64,000 bases of DNA from Thalassovita taeanensis (GCF_900110775.1 NZ_FOEP01000004.1:131538-195537); one strand, 5' to 3'. Counted from the first letter of the stretch, positions 51,458-60,070 are shown. The notes: generated by a model not told the origin, from the letters alone. Program-made: numbers and translations.

Positions 51458-53059
51458 ATGAAGAAGATCTTCGAAATCCCGCTCTACCCCTATGCCCGCA
51501 GCACCGATCAGGACGCGCCCGAGGCCATACGCCACCGTGTGGTGATCGTCGGCGCCGGTCCCATCGGCCTTGCCGCCGCCATCGACCTTGCCCAGCAAGG
51601 GATCGAGGCGATCGTGCTTGACGACAACGACAAGGTCTCGTTCGGATCGCGCGCCATCTGCTTTGCCAAACGCACGCTGGAAATCGCCGATCGCCTTGGC
51701 TGCGGTCAGCCGATGGTCGACAAGGGCGTGGTCTGGAACCTCGGCAAGGTCTTCTTCGGCGACCGCAAAGTCTATGACTTCAACCTGCTGCCCGAAGACG
51801 GCCACAAACGCCCGGCCTTCATCAACCTGCAACAGTATTACTTCGAAGAATACCTGGTGAACCGCGCCCACGCGCTTCAGGCGCAGGGCGCGCCGATCGA
51901 AATCCGCGGCCGCAACAAGGTGACGGCCGTCGAACAGCACGACGATCACACCACCCTGCACATCGATACCCCCGACGGCCCCTATCAGATCGAGGCCGAC
52001 TGGCTGATCGCCTGCGACGGCGCAGGCTCGCCCATCCGCTCGATGCTGGGCCTCGATTTTGTCGGGCGCGTGTTCGAAGATAACTTCCTGATCGCCGATG
52101 TGGTGATGGACGCCGATTTCCCGACCGAGCGTTGGTTCTGGTTCGATCCGCCCTTCAACCAAGGCCAATCCGCGCTGCTGCACAAACAGCCCGACGGGGT
52201 CTGGCGCATCGACCTGCAACTGGGCTGGGACATCGACAAAGAGCACGAAAAGAAACCCGAAAACGTCATTCCCCGGCTCAAGGCGATGCTGGGCGAGGAC
52301 GTGAAATTCGATCTCGAATGGGTTTCGATCTATACCTTCCAATGCCGCCGGATGGAGAAATTCCGCCACAACCGCGTGCTTTTCGCGGGCGACAGTGCGC
52401 ATCAGGTCAGCCCCTTTGGCGCGCGCGGCGCCAACTCCGGCCTTCAGGATACCGACAACCTGATCTGGAAACTCAAACTGGTGATCGACGGTCAAGCCGC
52501 CGAAACCCTGCTCGACAGCTATGATACCGAACGCGTGCACGGCGCGCAGGAAAACATCATGAACTCCTCGCGCTCGACCGATTTCATCACGCCGAAATCG
52601 GACACCAGTCGGCTGTTCCGTGATGCGGTGCTGGACCTCAGCGAACACCACGCCTTTGCCCGCCCGCTGGTCAATTCCGGGCGGTTGTCACTGCCCTGCA
52701 CCTATGACGGGTCGCCGCTGAACACCGCCGACGCGCTGGATGGCCCGGCCCGCACCCGGCCCGGATCGGCCTGCCCCGATGTGATGCTGGGCGGTGACAG
52801 CCTGCTGTCCGCGCTTGGCAATGGGTTCACGTTGCTGACGCTCAACGCCGATGCCCCCGACACGCTCGACGAAGCCGGGATCACCGTCCCCCGCCTTGCG
52901 CTGTCGTCGGATGACGCCGCGCTGCGCGACCGCTACTTGGGCGCGGCAGACAGTGCCGTGTATCTGATCCGCCCGGATCAGCACGTTGCCGCCCGCTGGC
53001 CCCGCTTTGACGAGGCCGAAACCCGCGCCGCGATCCGCCGCGCCATTGGCAAGGAGTGA
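51458..53059 (+). CDS. FAD-dependent aromatic monooxygenase
   Basis: This 533-residue flavoprotein of the PheA/TfdB/MhpA group has the FAD motif VVIVGAGPIGLAAAIDLAQQ (28-47), a DG motif in LIACDGAGSPIRS and the GD motif RVLFAGDSAHQVSPFGARG. A thioredoxin-like C-terminal domain follows. It should hydroxylate a phenolic ring using NAD(P)H. In this operon, making homogentisate (for example from 3-hydroxyphenylacetate) is plausible but inferred. GAGGAGA precedes the start. Confidence 0.87.
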   Translation: MKKIFEIPLYPYARSTDQDAPEAIRHRVVIVGAGPIGLAAAIDLAQQGIEAIVLDDNDKVSFGSRAICFAKRTLEIADRLGCGQPMVDKGVVWNLGKVFFGDRKVYDFNLLPEDGHKRPAFINLQQYYFEEYLVNRAHALQAQGAPIEIRGRNKVTAVEQHDDHTTLHIDTPDGPYQIEADWLIACDGAGSPIRSMLGLDFVGRVFEDNFLIADVVMDADFPTERWFWFDPPFNQGQSALLHKQPDGVWRIDLQLGWDIDKEHEKKPENVIPRLKAMLGEDVKFDLEWVSIYTFQCRRMEKFRHNRVLFAGDSAHQVSPFGARGANSGLQDTDNLIWKLKLVIDGQAAETLLDSYDTERVHGAQENIMNSSRSTDFITPKSDTSRLFRDAVLDLSEHHAFARPLVNSGRLSLPCTYDGSPLNTADALDGPARTRPGSACPDVMLGGDSLLSALGNGFTLLTLNADAPDTLDEAGITVPRLALSSDDAALRDRYLGAADSAVYLIRPDQHVAARWPRFDEAETRAAIRRAIGKE

Positions 53060-53064
53060 TCGTG

Positions 53065-53265
53065 ATGCCCCTGATCCTGACCCCCAACATCGACACGCCC
53101 GATGATTTCTATGCCGATCTGCTGGCCACCCACGACGGGCTTAGCAAGGCCGACAGCGACGCGTTGAATGCACGGCTGATCCTGATCCTCGCCAATCACA
53201 TCGGCGACCGCGACGTACTGCATCAGGCGCTTGTCGCGGCAAAAGGCACCCCCCCGGCGGCCTGA
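53065..53265 (+). CDS. DUF2783 small protein
   Basis: This roughly 66-residue acidic, helical protein (TPDDFYADLLATHDGLSKAD, then LILILANHIGDRDVLHQALV) belongs to DUF2783. It regularly follows this type of flavin monooxygenase, so it may be an accessory to it. The ATG at 53065 has an AAGGAG site eight bases away; the GTG at 53056 that overlaps the monooxygenase stop is too close to that site. Confidence 0.8.
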   Translation: MPLILTPNIDTPDDFYADLLATHDGLSKADSDALNARLILILANHIGDRDVLHQALVAAKGTPPAA

Positions 53266-53295
53266 TACCGCGCCAAGGCCCGGCGCATCGGCGTA

Positions 53296-53333
53296 TGCAT
53301 CGGATGTGCATGCTCTGTGCATGTTGTGTGCCG
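53296..53333. repeat. 11-bp phased TGCATG array upstream of the decarboxylase operon
   Basis: TGCAT at 53296, TGCATG at 53307 and 53318, and TGCC at 53329 are exactly 11 bp apart, each preceded by TG or TA. A TTTTTTGCC tract follows at 53338. It lies about 110 bp before the decarboxylase start, upstream of the predicted promoter. It has the same layout as the array at 45350. Confidence 0.65.
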
Positions 53334-53381
53334 CGCGTTTTTTGCCGTCTTGACCCCCAACTTCTGTGGTGTTGGATTGCG

Positions 53382-53421
53382 CTTGCCGGGGCGTTTCTCC
53401 GCGTATAACTTAACATGTTAA
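53382..53421 (+). promoter_or_regulatory. promoter and palindromic operator of the decarboxylase operon
   Basis: CTTGCC (53382-53387), a 16-bp spacer and TATAAC (53404-53409) form a promoter. The perfect palindrome TTAACATGTTAA (53410-53421) follows at once, covering the expected start of transcription. A near-identical site lies after the -10 box of the P450 operon at 57049. Confidence 0.65.
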
Positions 53422-53440
53422 CAGCATTGGGAGGGCTGAC

Positions 53441-54856
53441 ATGCGCTGGAGCGAATTTCCGAAATGGGGAAAATGGGCCGCCGACTGGGCCGCGCAATAT
53501 CACGCGGGCCTGCGTGACAAACCCGTGCGCGCGCAGACCAAACCCGGCGAGGTTCTGGCCGCCCTGCCCGCCGCGCCCCCCGATCAGGCGCAGCCGATCA
53601 AGGACATCATCGCCGATTTCGAACGCATCGTCGTTCCGGGCATAACCCATTGGCAACACCCACGTTTCTTTGCCTACTTTCCTTCGAATGCCGCGCCCGC
53701 CGCCGTGCTGGCTGACAATCTTGTCACCGCCATGGCACCGCAGTGTATGCTGTGGCAGACCTCTCCGGCAGCCACGGAAATGGAAACCCGGATGATGGAT
53801 TGGCTACGCCAGTCGCTGGGCCTTCCGGCCGAATTTCAGGGCGTCATTCAGGACAGCGCCAGTTCTGCCACCCTCGCCGCCGTGCTGGTGATGCGCGAAC
53901 GCGCGCTGAACTGGGATGGCAACGCCAACGGCCTGCCCGGCCAGAAAACCCTGCGGATCTACTGCTCGAACGAGGTTCACACATCGGTGGATCGCGCCAT
54001 CTGGATCGCCGGCATCGGCCAGTCCAATCTCATCCGCATCCCCACCCAAGGCCCTCTGCGCGCGATGGATCCGGCGGCGCTGGAGGCGCAAATTTCTGCT
54101 GATATTCAAGAAGGTTACCTGCCGGTCGGCGTCATCGCCTGCACCGGCGGCACTGGCACCGGGGCCTGTGATGACATCGCGGCCACCTGCGCGATTGCGC
54201 AGAAATACGGGCTGTATTCCCATGTCGATGCGGCCTGGGCCGGGTCGGCGATGATCTGCCCCGAGTACCGCACCCTTTGGGCCGGGATCGAGGCCGCGGA
54301 CTCGGTTGTCTTCAACCCGCACAAATGGCTGGGCACCCAGTTTGACCTGTCCGCCCATTTCGTCAAATCCCCCGAGGCCCTGACCCGCACGCTGGCGATT
54401 CAGCCCGAATACCTGAAAACCCACGGCGCCGATGGCATCATCAACTATTCCGAATGGTCAGTGCCGCTGGGCCGCCGGTTCCGCGCGCTGAAGCTGTGGT
54501 TCCTGATCCGCGCCTACGGGCTGGACGGGCTGCGCCAGATGATCCGAAATCACGTCACCTGGTCGCAGGCGCTGGCCGAAAAACTTCGCCAAACCAAAGA
54601 CTTCGAGATCGTGACCGAGCCTGTTCTGTCGCTGTTCACCTTCCGCGTCACGCCGCAAGGTGCCGACGCAGACGCGGCCACCCTTGAACTGCTGACCGCG
54701 ATCAACGACGATGGCCGCATCTATCTGACCCAAACCCGGACCGGCGGCAAGCTGGTGATCCGGTTTCAGGCCGGACAGTTCGATTGCACCGAAGACGACA
54801 TCACGCTGGCCTATGACGTGATCACTGAAACCGCCAAGACCCTGAAGGACGCCTGA
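53441..54856 (+). CDS. PLP-dependent aromatic-amino-acid-type decarboxylase
   Basis: This 471-residue group II decarboxylase has [20 protein letters not shown] near the substrate site, [20 protein letters not shown], the HVDAAWAG motif and the Schiff-base lysine in [12 protein letters not shown]. The [10 protein letters not shown] wording fits aromatic L-amino acid decarboxylases (DOPA, Trp, Tyr or Phe), giving an aryl-ethylamine. GGGAGG precedes the start. It is followed by an HpaI-type aldolase one base later and is preceded by a palindromic operator. Confidence 0.86.
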   Translation: MRWSEFPKWGKWAADWAAQYHAGLRDKPVRAQTKPGEVLAALPAAPPDQAQPIKDIIADFERIVVPGITHWQHPRFFAYFPSNAAPAAVLADNLVTAMAPQCMLWQTSPAATEMETRMMDWLRQSLGLPAEFQGVIQDSASSATLAAVLVMRERALNWDGNANGLPGQKTLRIYCSNEVHTSVDRAIWIAGIGQSNLIRIPTQGPLRAMDPAALEAQISADIQEGYLPVGVIACTGGTGTGACDDIAATCAIAQKYGLYSHVDAAWAGSAMICPEYRTLWAGIEAADSVVFNPHKWLGTQFDLSAHFVKSPEALTRTLAIQPEYLKTHGADGIINYSEWSVPLGRRFRALKLWFLIRAYGLDGLRQMIRNHVTWSQALAEKLRQTKDFEIVTEPVLSLFTFRVTPQGADADAATLELLTAINDDGRIYLTQTRTGGKLVIRFQAGQFDCTEDDITLAYDVITETAKTLKDA

Positions 54857-54857
54857 C

Positions 54858-55625
54858 ATGCCCGCTCCGATCAACACATTCAAAGCCGCGCTGGCCCAAG
54901 GCACGGTGCAATATGGCTGCTGGGCCGGGTTCGCCGACCCCTATGCGACCGAGATCCTGGCGACCGCGGGCTTCGACTGGCTGGTGATCGACGGCGAACA
55001 CGCGCCCAACGATCTGCGCAGTATCATGCATCAGCTTCAGGTGCTGGAGGGCAAGCATTCCCACCCGGTGGTGCGCCTACCCGTGGGCAATGAATGGCTG
55101 ATCAAACAGGCGCTGGATGTGGGGGCGCAGACGCTGCTGATCCCGATGGTGGAAAGCGCGGATCAGGCCGCCGATCTGGTGCGCGCCACGCGCTATCCGC
55201 CGCATGGCATCCGCGGGTCCGGCGCGGCGCTGGCGCGGGCCTCGCGGTTTTCGGATATTCCCGATTACGTCAAAACCGCGAACGCGCAAATCTGCCTGTT
55301 GCCTCAGGTCGAGACCGTCAAGGGGATGGAAGCCCTGGACGATATTCTGGCGATCGAGGGCGTCGATGGCGTTTTTATCGGCCCGTCCGATCTGGCTGCG
55401 GATATGGGGTATCTTGGCGACAGCTCGCAACCTGCCGTACAAGAGGCGATCCGCGACGGGCTGACGCGCATTCGTGCGGCGGGCAAGGCTGCGGGCATAC
55501 TGGCGATTGATGATGACGTGGCGGCGACCTACCGCGACTGGGGCGCGAACTTTCTGGCCGTTGGCATCGATGTGGTGATGCTGGCCAAGGCGGCGCGGGC
55601 AAAGCTGGCCCATTGGAAGGGCTGA
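54858..55625 (+). CDS. HpcH/HpaI family class II aldolase
   Basis: This 255-residue TIM-barrel aldolase has [20 protein letters not shown] with the catalytic His. [20 protein letters not shown], the metal residues in [12 protein letters not shown] and [16 protein letters not shown] follow. Members split 4-hydroxy-2-oxo acids to pyruvate and an aldehyde. Homoprotocatechuate genes are not seen nearby, so the true substrate is open. It is one base after the decarboxylase and seven before the GntR gene. Confidence 0.88.
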   Translation: MPAPINTFKAALAQGTVQYGCWAGFADPYATEILATAGFDWLVIDGEHAPNDLRSIMHQLQVLEGKHSHPVVRLPVGNEWLIKQALDVGAQTLLIPMVESADQAADLVRATRYPPHGIRGSGAALARASRFSDIPDYVKTANAQICLLPQVETVKGMEALDDILAIEGVDGVFIGPSDLAADMGYLGDSSQPAVQEAIRDGLTRIRAAGKAAGILAIDDDVAATYRDWGANFLAVGIDVVMLAKAARAKLAHWKG

Positions 55626-55632
55626 GGCGACA

Positions 55633-56283
55633 ATGGCCGGACAGACAGAGACGATCATTGCCGCCATTCTGGGCGCGATCGAAGCGGGAAGCCTGTCTCC
55701 CGGCGACATGATCGAAGAGCAAAGTCTGATCAACACCCACGGCGTGTCGCGCACCCCGGTGCGCGAGGCCATGATCCAACTGGAAACCGCCGGGTTGGTC
55801 CGCCGGTTGCCGCGCAAAGGCGCGGTTGTGTTCAAACCGACCCTGGAAGAGTTTCTGGCAATTCTGGAAGTGCATGCAAAGCTGGAGGGGCAAGCCGCAG
55901 GGTTGGCCGCACGGCGTTTGTCACCTGCCCATTCCGCCGCGCTGGAGGCCTCGGTTCTGGCCTGCGAAACCCATGCGCGGACCTATGGCGACGGCGAACC
56001 AGACCGGTATTATCAACTGAACATGGATTTCCACCGGGTTGTGGCCGAGGCCGCAGGCAATCCGTTCCTGCTGGATATGATCAAGATGAACGCCCGCAAG
56101 CTGATGGCGTATTACCGGGCGCGATATCATTACACCGGTGTCATTACCGCTTCGGCCCGCGATCACCGTGATATTGCGACGCTGATTACGGCCCGCAAGT
56201 CACCTGAGGCCGAAGAGGCAATGGCCCGGCATGTGCAATTCGATCAGGTCACTGCGTTGGATTTGCTGGCGGCTCTGGGCTAG
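55633..56283 (+). CDS. GntR family regulator with FCD domain
   Basis: This 216-residue regulator has the winged helix GDMIEEQSLINTHGVSRTPV, REAMIQLETAGLVRRLPRKG. An FCD effector domain follows, with NMDFHRVVAEAAGNPFLLDM and a later DHRDIATLITARKSPEAEEA. It is the last gene of the decarboxylase operon and is convergent with the amidotransferase gene. It is the natural candidate to bind the TAAC-NN-GTTA sites of both flanking operons. Confidence 0.88.
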   Translation: MAGQTETIIAAILGAIEAGSLSPGDMIEEQSLINTHGVSRTPVREAMIQLETAGLVRRLPRKGAVVFKPTLEEFLAILEVHAKLEGQAAGLAARRLSPAHSAALEASVLACETHARTYGDGEPDRYYQLNMDFHRVVAEAAGNPFLLDMIKMNARKLMAYYRARYHYTGVITASARDHRDIATLITARKSPEAEEAMARHVQFDQVTALDLLAALG

Positions 56284-56996
56284 TCGCGCGCCACTGCCTG
56301 CTCGAAAAAACGCGCGATGCTTTCAGCGAAAGCTACCGTGTCGGCCGGGGCCGTCAAAGAGGCGCGCGCCTGCGTGAGTACGGCAGGAGGCAGTTTGTCA
56401 GCAAGCTCGTCAGTCAGGGCCGCGATGAAATCCGGGGTCATTTCAGGATGATATTGGGTTGTGTACACCGCGTGGCCAATTGCGAAGCCACCAACCGGGC
56501 ATGCCGCGCAGGTCGTCAGGATCCGCGCCCCCTTGGGAAGCTGCGTTACCTGCTCGACATGCGCCGCATATAGCCCAAGCGTGGCGGGTAGCCCCGCCAT
56601 CCAATCAGCGCGCGCGGCGATCTGGCTTTCTGTCCGGCCAAACACCCAGCCGCCGGGGTTCTGCTCGACCTTGCCACCAAGCGCCAAGGCGATCGCCTGA
56701 TGCCCGAAACAGGCCCCGAACAGCGGCAGACCGTCGGCGACCATCTGCCGGATCAGATCCATTAGCTGCGCAACCCATGGATCGCTGTCATGAACCGACG
56801 CCGGGCTGCCGGTGATAATCGCGCCGTCGAAACCGTTCAGGTCGTCTGGAAAGATACCATCCTTGACCGAAAACACCTGCGTTTTCCAATCGGGACGCGC
56901 AAGGTGCAGCAATGCGGTGAATTTCTCGCCATCCTTGGGATGTTGATCGGAAAACGGGCTGTCATCCGTGTTGGTCATCAAAATTGCGATCCGCAT
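56280..56996 (-). CDS. class I glutamine amidotransferase (candidate gamma-glutamyl hydrolase)
   Basis: This 238-residue protein has a GATase fold with the nucleophile Cys in LPLFGACFGHQAIALALGG and the His-Glu pair in QYHPEMTPDF. No synthetase domain is attached. Stand-alone GATases of this kind release ammonia or cleave gamma-glutamyl amides, like PuuD. It is divergent from a P450/glutamine-synthetase-like/ferredoxin operon, which supports a gamma-glutamyl hydrolase role. The start at 56996 follows AAGGTG; the longer frame upstream lacks similarity. Its stop shares CTAG with the GntR gene. Confidence 0.8.
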   Translation of the reverse strand: MRIAILMTNTDDSPFSDQHPKDGEKFTALLHLARPDWKTQVFSVKDGIFPDDLNGFDGAIITGSPASVHDSDPWVAQLMDLIRQMVADGLPLFGACFGHQAIALALGGKVEQNPGGWVFGRTESQIAARADWMAGLPATLGLYAAHVEQVTQLPKGARILTTCAACPVGGFAIGHAVYTTQYHPEMTPDFIAALTDELADKLPPAVLTQARASLTAPADTVAFAESIARFFEQAVARD

Positions 56997-57018
56997 CAGG
57001 CACCTTTTGAGATTCTTC

Positions 57019-57062
57019 TTTACATATTTATAGTCACTTTTAATATGCATAACAAGTTAACA
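57019..57062 (+). promoter_or_regulatory. promoter and operator of the P450 operon
   Basis: TTTACA (57019-57024), a 16-bp spacer and TAATAT (57041-57046) form a good promoter. ATAACAAGTTAACA (57049-57062) follows; it matches the palindrome at the decarboxylase promoter at 12 of 14 positions and sits in the same place relative to the -10 box. The divergent amidotransferase start is 53 bp away. Confidence 0.65.
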
Positions 57063-57077
57063 ACAAGAGGTGCCGAA

Positions 57078-58334
57078 ATGACGGTCTGGACGCCCACGGA
57101 TGATGGTTTTGCCGATCTGACCAGCCACGACACCTTTGCCGCAGGTGCGCCGCACAACACCTTTGCCCGCCTGCGCCGCGAGGACCCGGTACATTGGACC
57201 GAGTGGGACGCAGGCCAAGGGTTCTGGTCGATCACCCGGCATCAGGACATCACCGAGATGAACCGCAACCCGGCGGTGTTTTCCTCGGCTCGTGGCATTC
57301 GGATGGAGGATCAGACCTACGAAGAATACCTCGCCCGGCGGACGTTTCAGGAAACCGATCCGCCTGAGCACATGATGACCCGGATCAAGGTGGCCAAGGC
57401 GTTTTCCAAACCCGTGGTGGCAGAGTTCGAAAGTGACATTCGCGAGTTGTGCGACGACATTCTTGATCAGGTGTTGGAAACCCGCGAATTTGACGCGACC
57501 AAAGCGATTGCGCGGCAATTACCGATGCGGATGCTGGGCCGTATTCTGGGCACCCCCGAAGAAGACCTACCGTGGCTGGTGGAAAAGGGCGATGCGCTGA
57601 TCGCAAATACCGACCCCGACTTCACCACCCATGTGCTGGACAAAATGACCACGGATGAGTTTCGGATGATGCCCTTCAACTCGCCCGCCGGGGCGGATCT
57701 GTATCAATATGCCAAAGAGCTGATGGCAAAGAAGTCTGCGGCAGGTGACACCAACGGCGTGCTGCACCTGATCCTGCAACCGGGCAAGGATGGTAGCGTG
57801 ATCACCGAAGAAGAGTTTCGCAACTTCTTCTGTCTTCTGGTGGCGGCGGGCAACGACACCACACGATATTCGATCGCGGCGGGTATTCAGGCAATGTGCC
57901 ATCAGCCCGAATTGCTGCGCCAGATGCAGACCGAGGATATCTGGGAAACCGCGCCGGATGAGATCATTCGCTGGGCCACGCCCGCGCTGTATTTCCGCCG
58001 CACCGCCACGCAGGACGTGGAGATGCACGGCAAGACCATCCGCGCCGGTGACAAGGTGCTATACTGGTTCTCGTCCGCCAACCGCGACGAGACCGTGTTT
58101 GCCGATCCGTTCCATGTGGACCTGAGCCGCAGTCCGAACAAGCACCTCGCCTTTGGTCAGGGCGGGCCGCATATCTGCCTGGGCATGTGGCTGGCGCGGC
58201 TGGAGGTGCGGGTGCTGTTTCAGGAACTGGCGAAACGGATCAAATCAATCGAGGCCACAGGCCCGCATAAATTCCTGCGCTCGAATTTCGTGGGCGGGAT
58301 CAAGGAGCTGCCCGTGCGGGTGGTCCCCAACTAG
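57078..58334 (+). CDS. cytochrome P450
   Basis: This 418-residue soluble bacterial P450 has the I-helix oxygen motif LLVAAGNDTTRYSIAAG, the ExxR helix in DEIIRWATPALYFRR and the heme loop FGQGGPHICLGMWLARLE with the Cys ligand. It is class I, needing a ferredoxin; one is encoded two genes later. AGAGGTG precedes the start. With the glutamine-synthetase-like gene it could hydroxylate a gamma-glutamylated amine; the substrate is not known. Confidence 0.93.
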   Translation: MTVWTPTDDGFADLTSHDTFAAGAPHNTFARLRREDPVHWTEWDAGQGFWSITRHQDITEMNRNPAVFSSARGIRMEDQTYEEYLARRTFQETDPPEHMMTRIKVAKAFSKPVVAEFESDIRELCDDILDQVLETREFDATKAIARQLPMRMLGRILGTPEEDLPWLVEKGDALIANTDPDFTTHVLDKMTTDEFRMMPFNSPAGADLYQYAKELMAKKSAAGDTNGVLHLILQPGKDGSVITEEEFRNFFCLLVAAGNDTTRYSIAAGIQAMCHQPELLRQMQTEDIWETAPDEIIRWATPALYFRRTATQDVEMHGKTIRAGDKVLYWFSSANRDETVFADPFHVDLSRSPNKHLAFGQGGPHICLGMWLARLEVRVLFQELAKRIKSIEATGPHKFLRSNFVGGIKELPVRVVPN

Positions 58335-58345
58335 GAGCCGACAAG

Positions 58346-59635
58346 ATGAACACCCGCCTGCGCGCGCTTTATTGTGACCACCTGTCGATCCTGCGGGGCA
58401 AATACCTGCCGGGGTCGAAGATCGGCGATGGATCGACACGGTTCTGCCGCTCGACCTTTGGGGTGCATTACGACAAGGACCTGCTGGATGCCCCCGGCGC
58501 GATGATGATGCAGGGCCTGCCGGATATGGAGCTGCACTGGAAGGGCGACGAGATCCGCGACAGCTGGGACCGGGCCACCAAGATCGTGATCGGCGATCTT
58601 TATGACACCGACGGCGTGCCGCTGCCGCTGTGTGGGCGCGGTGCGCTGAAACGCGCGGTGAGTGATTGGAAGGCGCTGGGGCTGACGCCGAAAGTCGGGC
58701 TGGAGCTGGAGGCCTATGCGCTGGTCGCGGACGAAAACGGCCGCCTGATGCCCTATGACACGCCCGGCGCGCATGTTTATGGCACGGGGCCGTTCAGCGA
58801 TCCGCTGCGCTTCAACGATGCGATCTGGGAAAAGGCGGATGAGTTGGGGTTCCGGTTGGATATGATCACCAGCGAGTATGACAGCCCGCAGTTTGAATAC
58901 ACGCTGACCTTCGATGACGCTGTGAAAGCCGTGGATGACATCGTGCTGTTCCGCCTGATGGCACGCGAGATCGCGCTGGAGCACGGTGTGGTGCTGTCCT
59001 TCATGCCCAAACCAATTGCCGAGGCTGGTGGGTCGGGCATGCATGTGAATTTCTCGTTCGTGGGCGAGGCTGGTGGCAACGCATTGTCCAGCGGGCCGGT
59101 GGGTGGCCCGGATCACATGAACGATCTGGCGCGTGGATGCATCGCCGGATTGCTGCACCATCACAAGGGCTTGGCGGGGCTGATCGCACCCACGGCCAAT
59201 TCCTATCAGCGGCTGCAACCGGGGTCTTTGTCAGGTTTCCTGTGCAACTGGGGCGGTGATCATCGCAACGTGACGACGCGCATCTCGTCCGAAGGTGGCG
59301 CCAAGGCGCGGCTGGAGCATCGGATGGCAGATGCATCATCGAACCCATACACGGCGGTTGCGGCAGTCTTGCAGGCAGCGCGGCTGGGCGTGGCCAACGG
59401 ATATGACCTGCCTGCGATGGAAACCGGCGACGGGTTTGAGAAATGGGACGCGAAAGAGACCACGGCCACCTCGTTGAAAGGCGCCGTGGCTGATCTGATG
59501 GCAGATACGGTTTTGGCCAATGCAGTGGGGGCCGATCTGGTCGCAAACCATGCCTTCATGAAGGCAAAGGAAGTCAAGAAAACCCGCGATCTGGAAGGCG
59601 ACGCGCTGCGCGACTTCTATGTCTGGTTCGTCTGA
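58346..59635 (+). CDS. glutamine-synthetase-like gamma-glutamyl ligase
   Basis: This 429-residue protein has the GS catalytic fold: KVGLELEAYALV (metal Glu), SEYDSPQFEYTLTFDDA, AGGSGMHVNFSF, PTANSYQRLQPGSLSGFLCNWG and RMADASSNPYTAVAAVLQAA. The GSGMHxH motif reads HVN here, so one His of true glutamine synthetase is Asn. The short N-terminal domain is also unlike GlnA. It is closer to GlnA-like/PuuA ligases that glutamylate amines. It starts 11 bp after the P450. Confidence 0.85.
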   Translation: MNTRLRALYCDHLSILRGKYLPGSKIGDGSTRFCRSTFGVHYDKDLLDAPGAMMMQGLPDMELHWKGDEIRDSWDRATKIVIGDLYDTDGVPLPLCGRGALKRAVSDWKALGLTPKVGLELEAYALVADENGRLMPYDTPGAHVYGTGPFSDPLRFNDAIWEKADELGFRLDMITSEYDSPQFEYTLTFDDAVKAVDDIVLFRLMAREIALEHGVVLSFMPKPIAEAGGSGMHVNFSFVGEAGGNALSSGPVGGPDHMNDLARGCIAGLLHHHKGLAGLIAPTANSYQRLQPGSLSGFLCNWGGDHRNVTTRISSEGGAKARLEHRMADASSNPYTAVAAVLQAARLGVANGYDLPAMETGDGFEKWDAKETTATSLKGAVADLMADTVLANAVGADLVANHAFMKAKEVKKTRDLEGDALRDFYVWFV

Positions 59636-59646
59636 GGAGCAGAGCA

Positions 59647-59964
59647 ATGCATGTGACGTGGAAACTTCCCGATGGCAGCGACATCAGCGCTGATGTGGCA
59701 GATGGCATCAACATGATGGAGGCCGCCGTGGCCCACAATGTGCCCGGCGTATTGGGCGACTGCGGCGGGAACCTGAGTTGTGCCACCTGCCATGTATATG
59801 TGGCCGCTGACTGGGTGGAGAAAACCGGAGATATCGGGGATTTTGAAGAGGCAATGCTGGATGTAACCGAGGCTGAGCGCCGCCGCCCGGCGTCGCGCCT
59901 GTCCTGTCAGATCGTGGCGCGGGCGGCGCTGGACGGGTTGGTGCTTGAGGTGCCCAAGCCCTGA
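59647..59964 (+). CDS. [2Fe-2S] ferredoxin, adrenodoxin type
   Basis: This 105-residue ferredoxin has Cys ligands in GDCGGNLSCATCHVYV (C-x5-C-x2-C) and LSCQIV. ATCHVYVAADWVEKTGDIGD is typical of P450-partner ferredoxins. It is the third gene of the P450 operon, so it very likely donates electrons to that P450. No reductase gene is adjacent; one must come from elsewhere. Confidence 0.92.
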   Translation: MHVTWKLPDGSDISADVADGINMMEAAVAHNVPGVLGDCGGNLSCATCHVYVAADWVEKTGDIGDFEEAMLDVTEAERRRPASRLSCQIVARAALDGLVLEVPKP

Positions 59965-60008
59965 GGGGGATCCGCGCGCGCAGCGTTCAGGGGGCTGTCT
60001 GCCCCCCA

Positions 60009-60034
60009 CGTTCAAAACCAAAAGGTTTTGAACG
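60009..60034. terminator. hairpin between convergent ferredoxin and moaE
   Basis: CGTTCAAAACC and GGTTTTGAACG pair perfectly over 11 bp with an AAAA loop. A GGGGGC/GCCCCC pair lies just to the left. It is placed to end the ferredoxin transcript and perhaps the moaE transcript. Confidence 0.75.
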
Positions 60035-60044
60035 CTCCCCCCGA

Positions 60045-60065
60045 GAGTATTGATATCAGAAAGAA
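60045..60065 (+). repeat. copy 4 of the 21-nt intergenic motif
   Basis: GAGTATT, GAT, then ATCAGAAAGAA. Read on the minus strand it begins five bases after the moaE stop, followed by a C/G-rich tract and a hairpin. Confidence 0.7.
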
Positions 60066-60070
60066 GCGGT

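Noticed and set aside
49394-52651. 1085-codon open frame on the minus strand
   Set aside because: It is antisense to fahA, the second MBL gene and the flavin monooxygenase, all clear families. Its product is Gly/Val/His-rich shadow sequence with no domain or ribosome site, an effect of high-GC codon bias.
53410-53421. CtrA box
   Set aside because: CtrA sites are TTAA-N7-TTAA; here the spacing is four bases and the sequence is a true palindrome repeated at a second operon.
56997-57077. Horizontal-transfer boundary from the AT-rich gap before the P450
   Set aside because: The gap is explained by a promoter and operator; the genes on both sides have the same composition as the rest.
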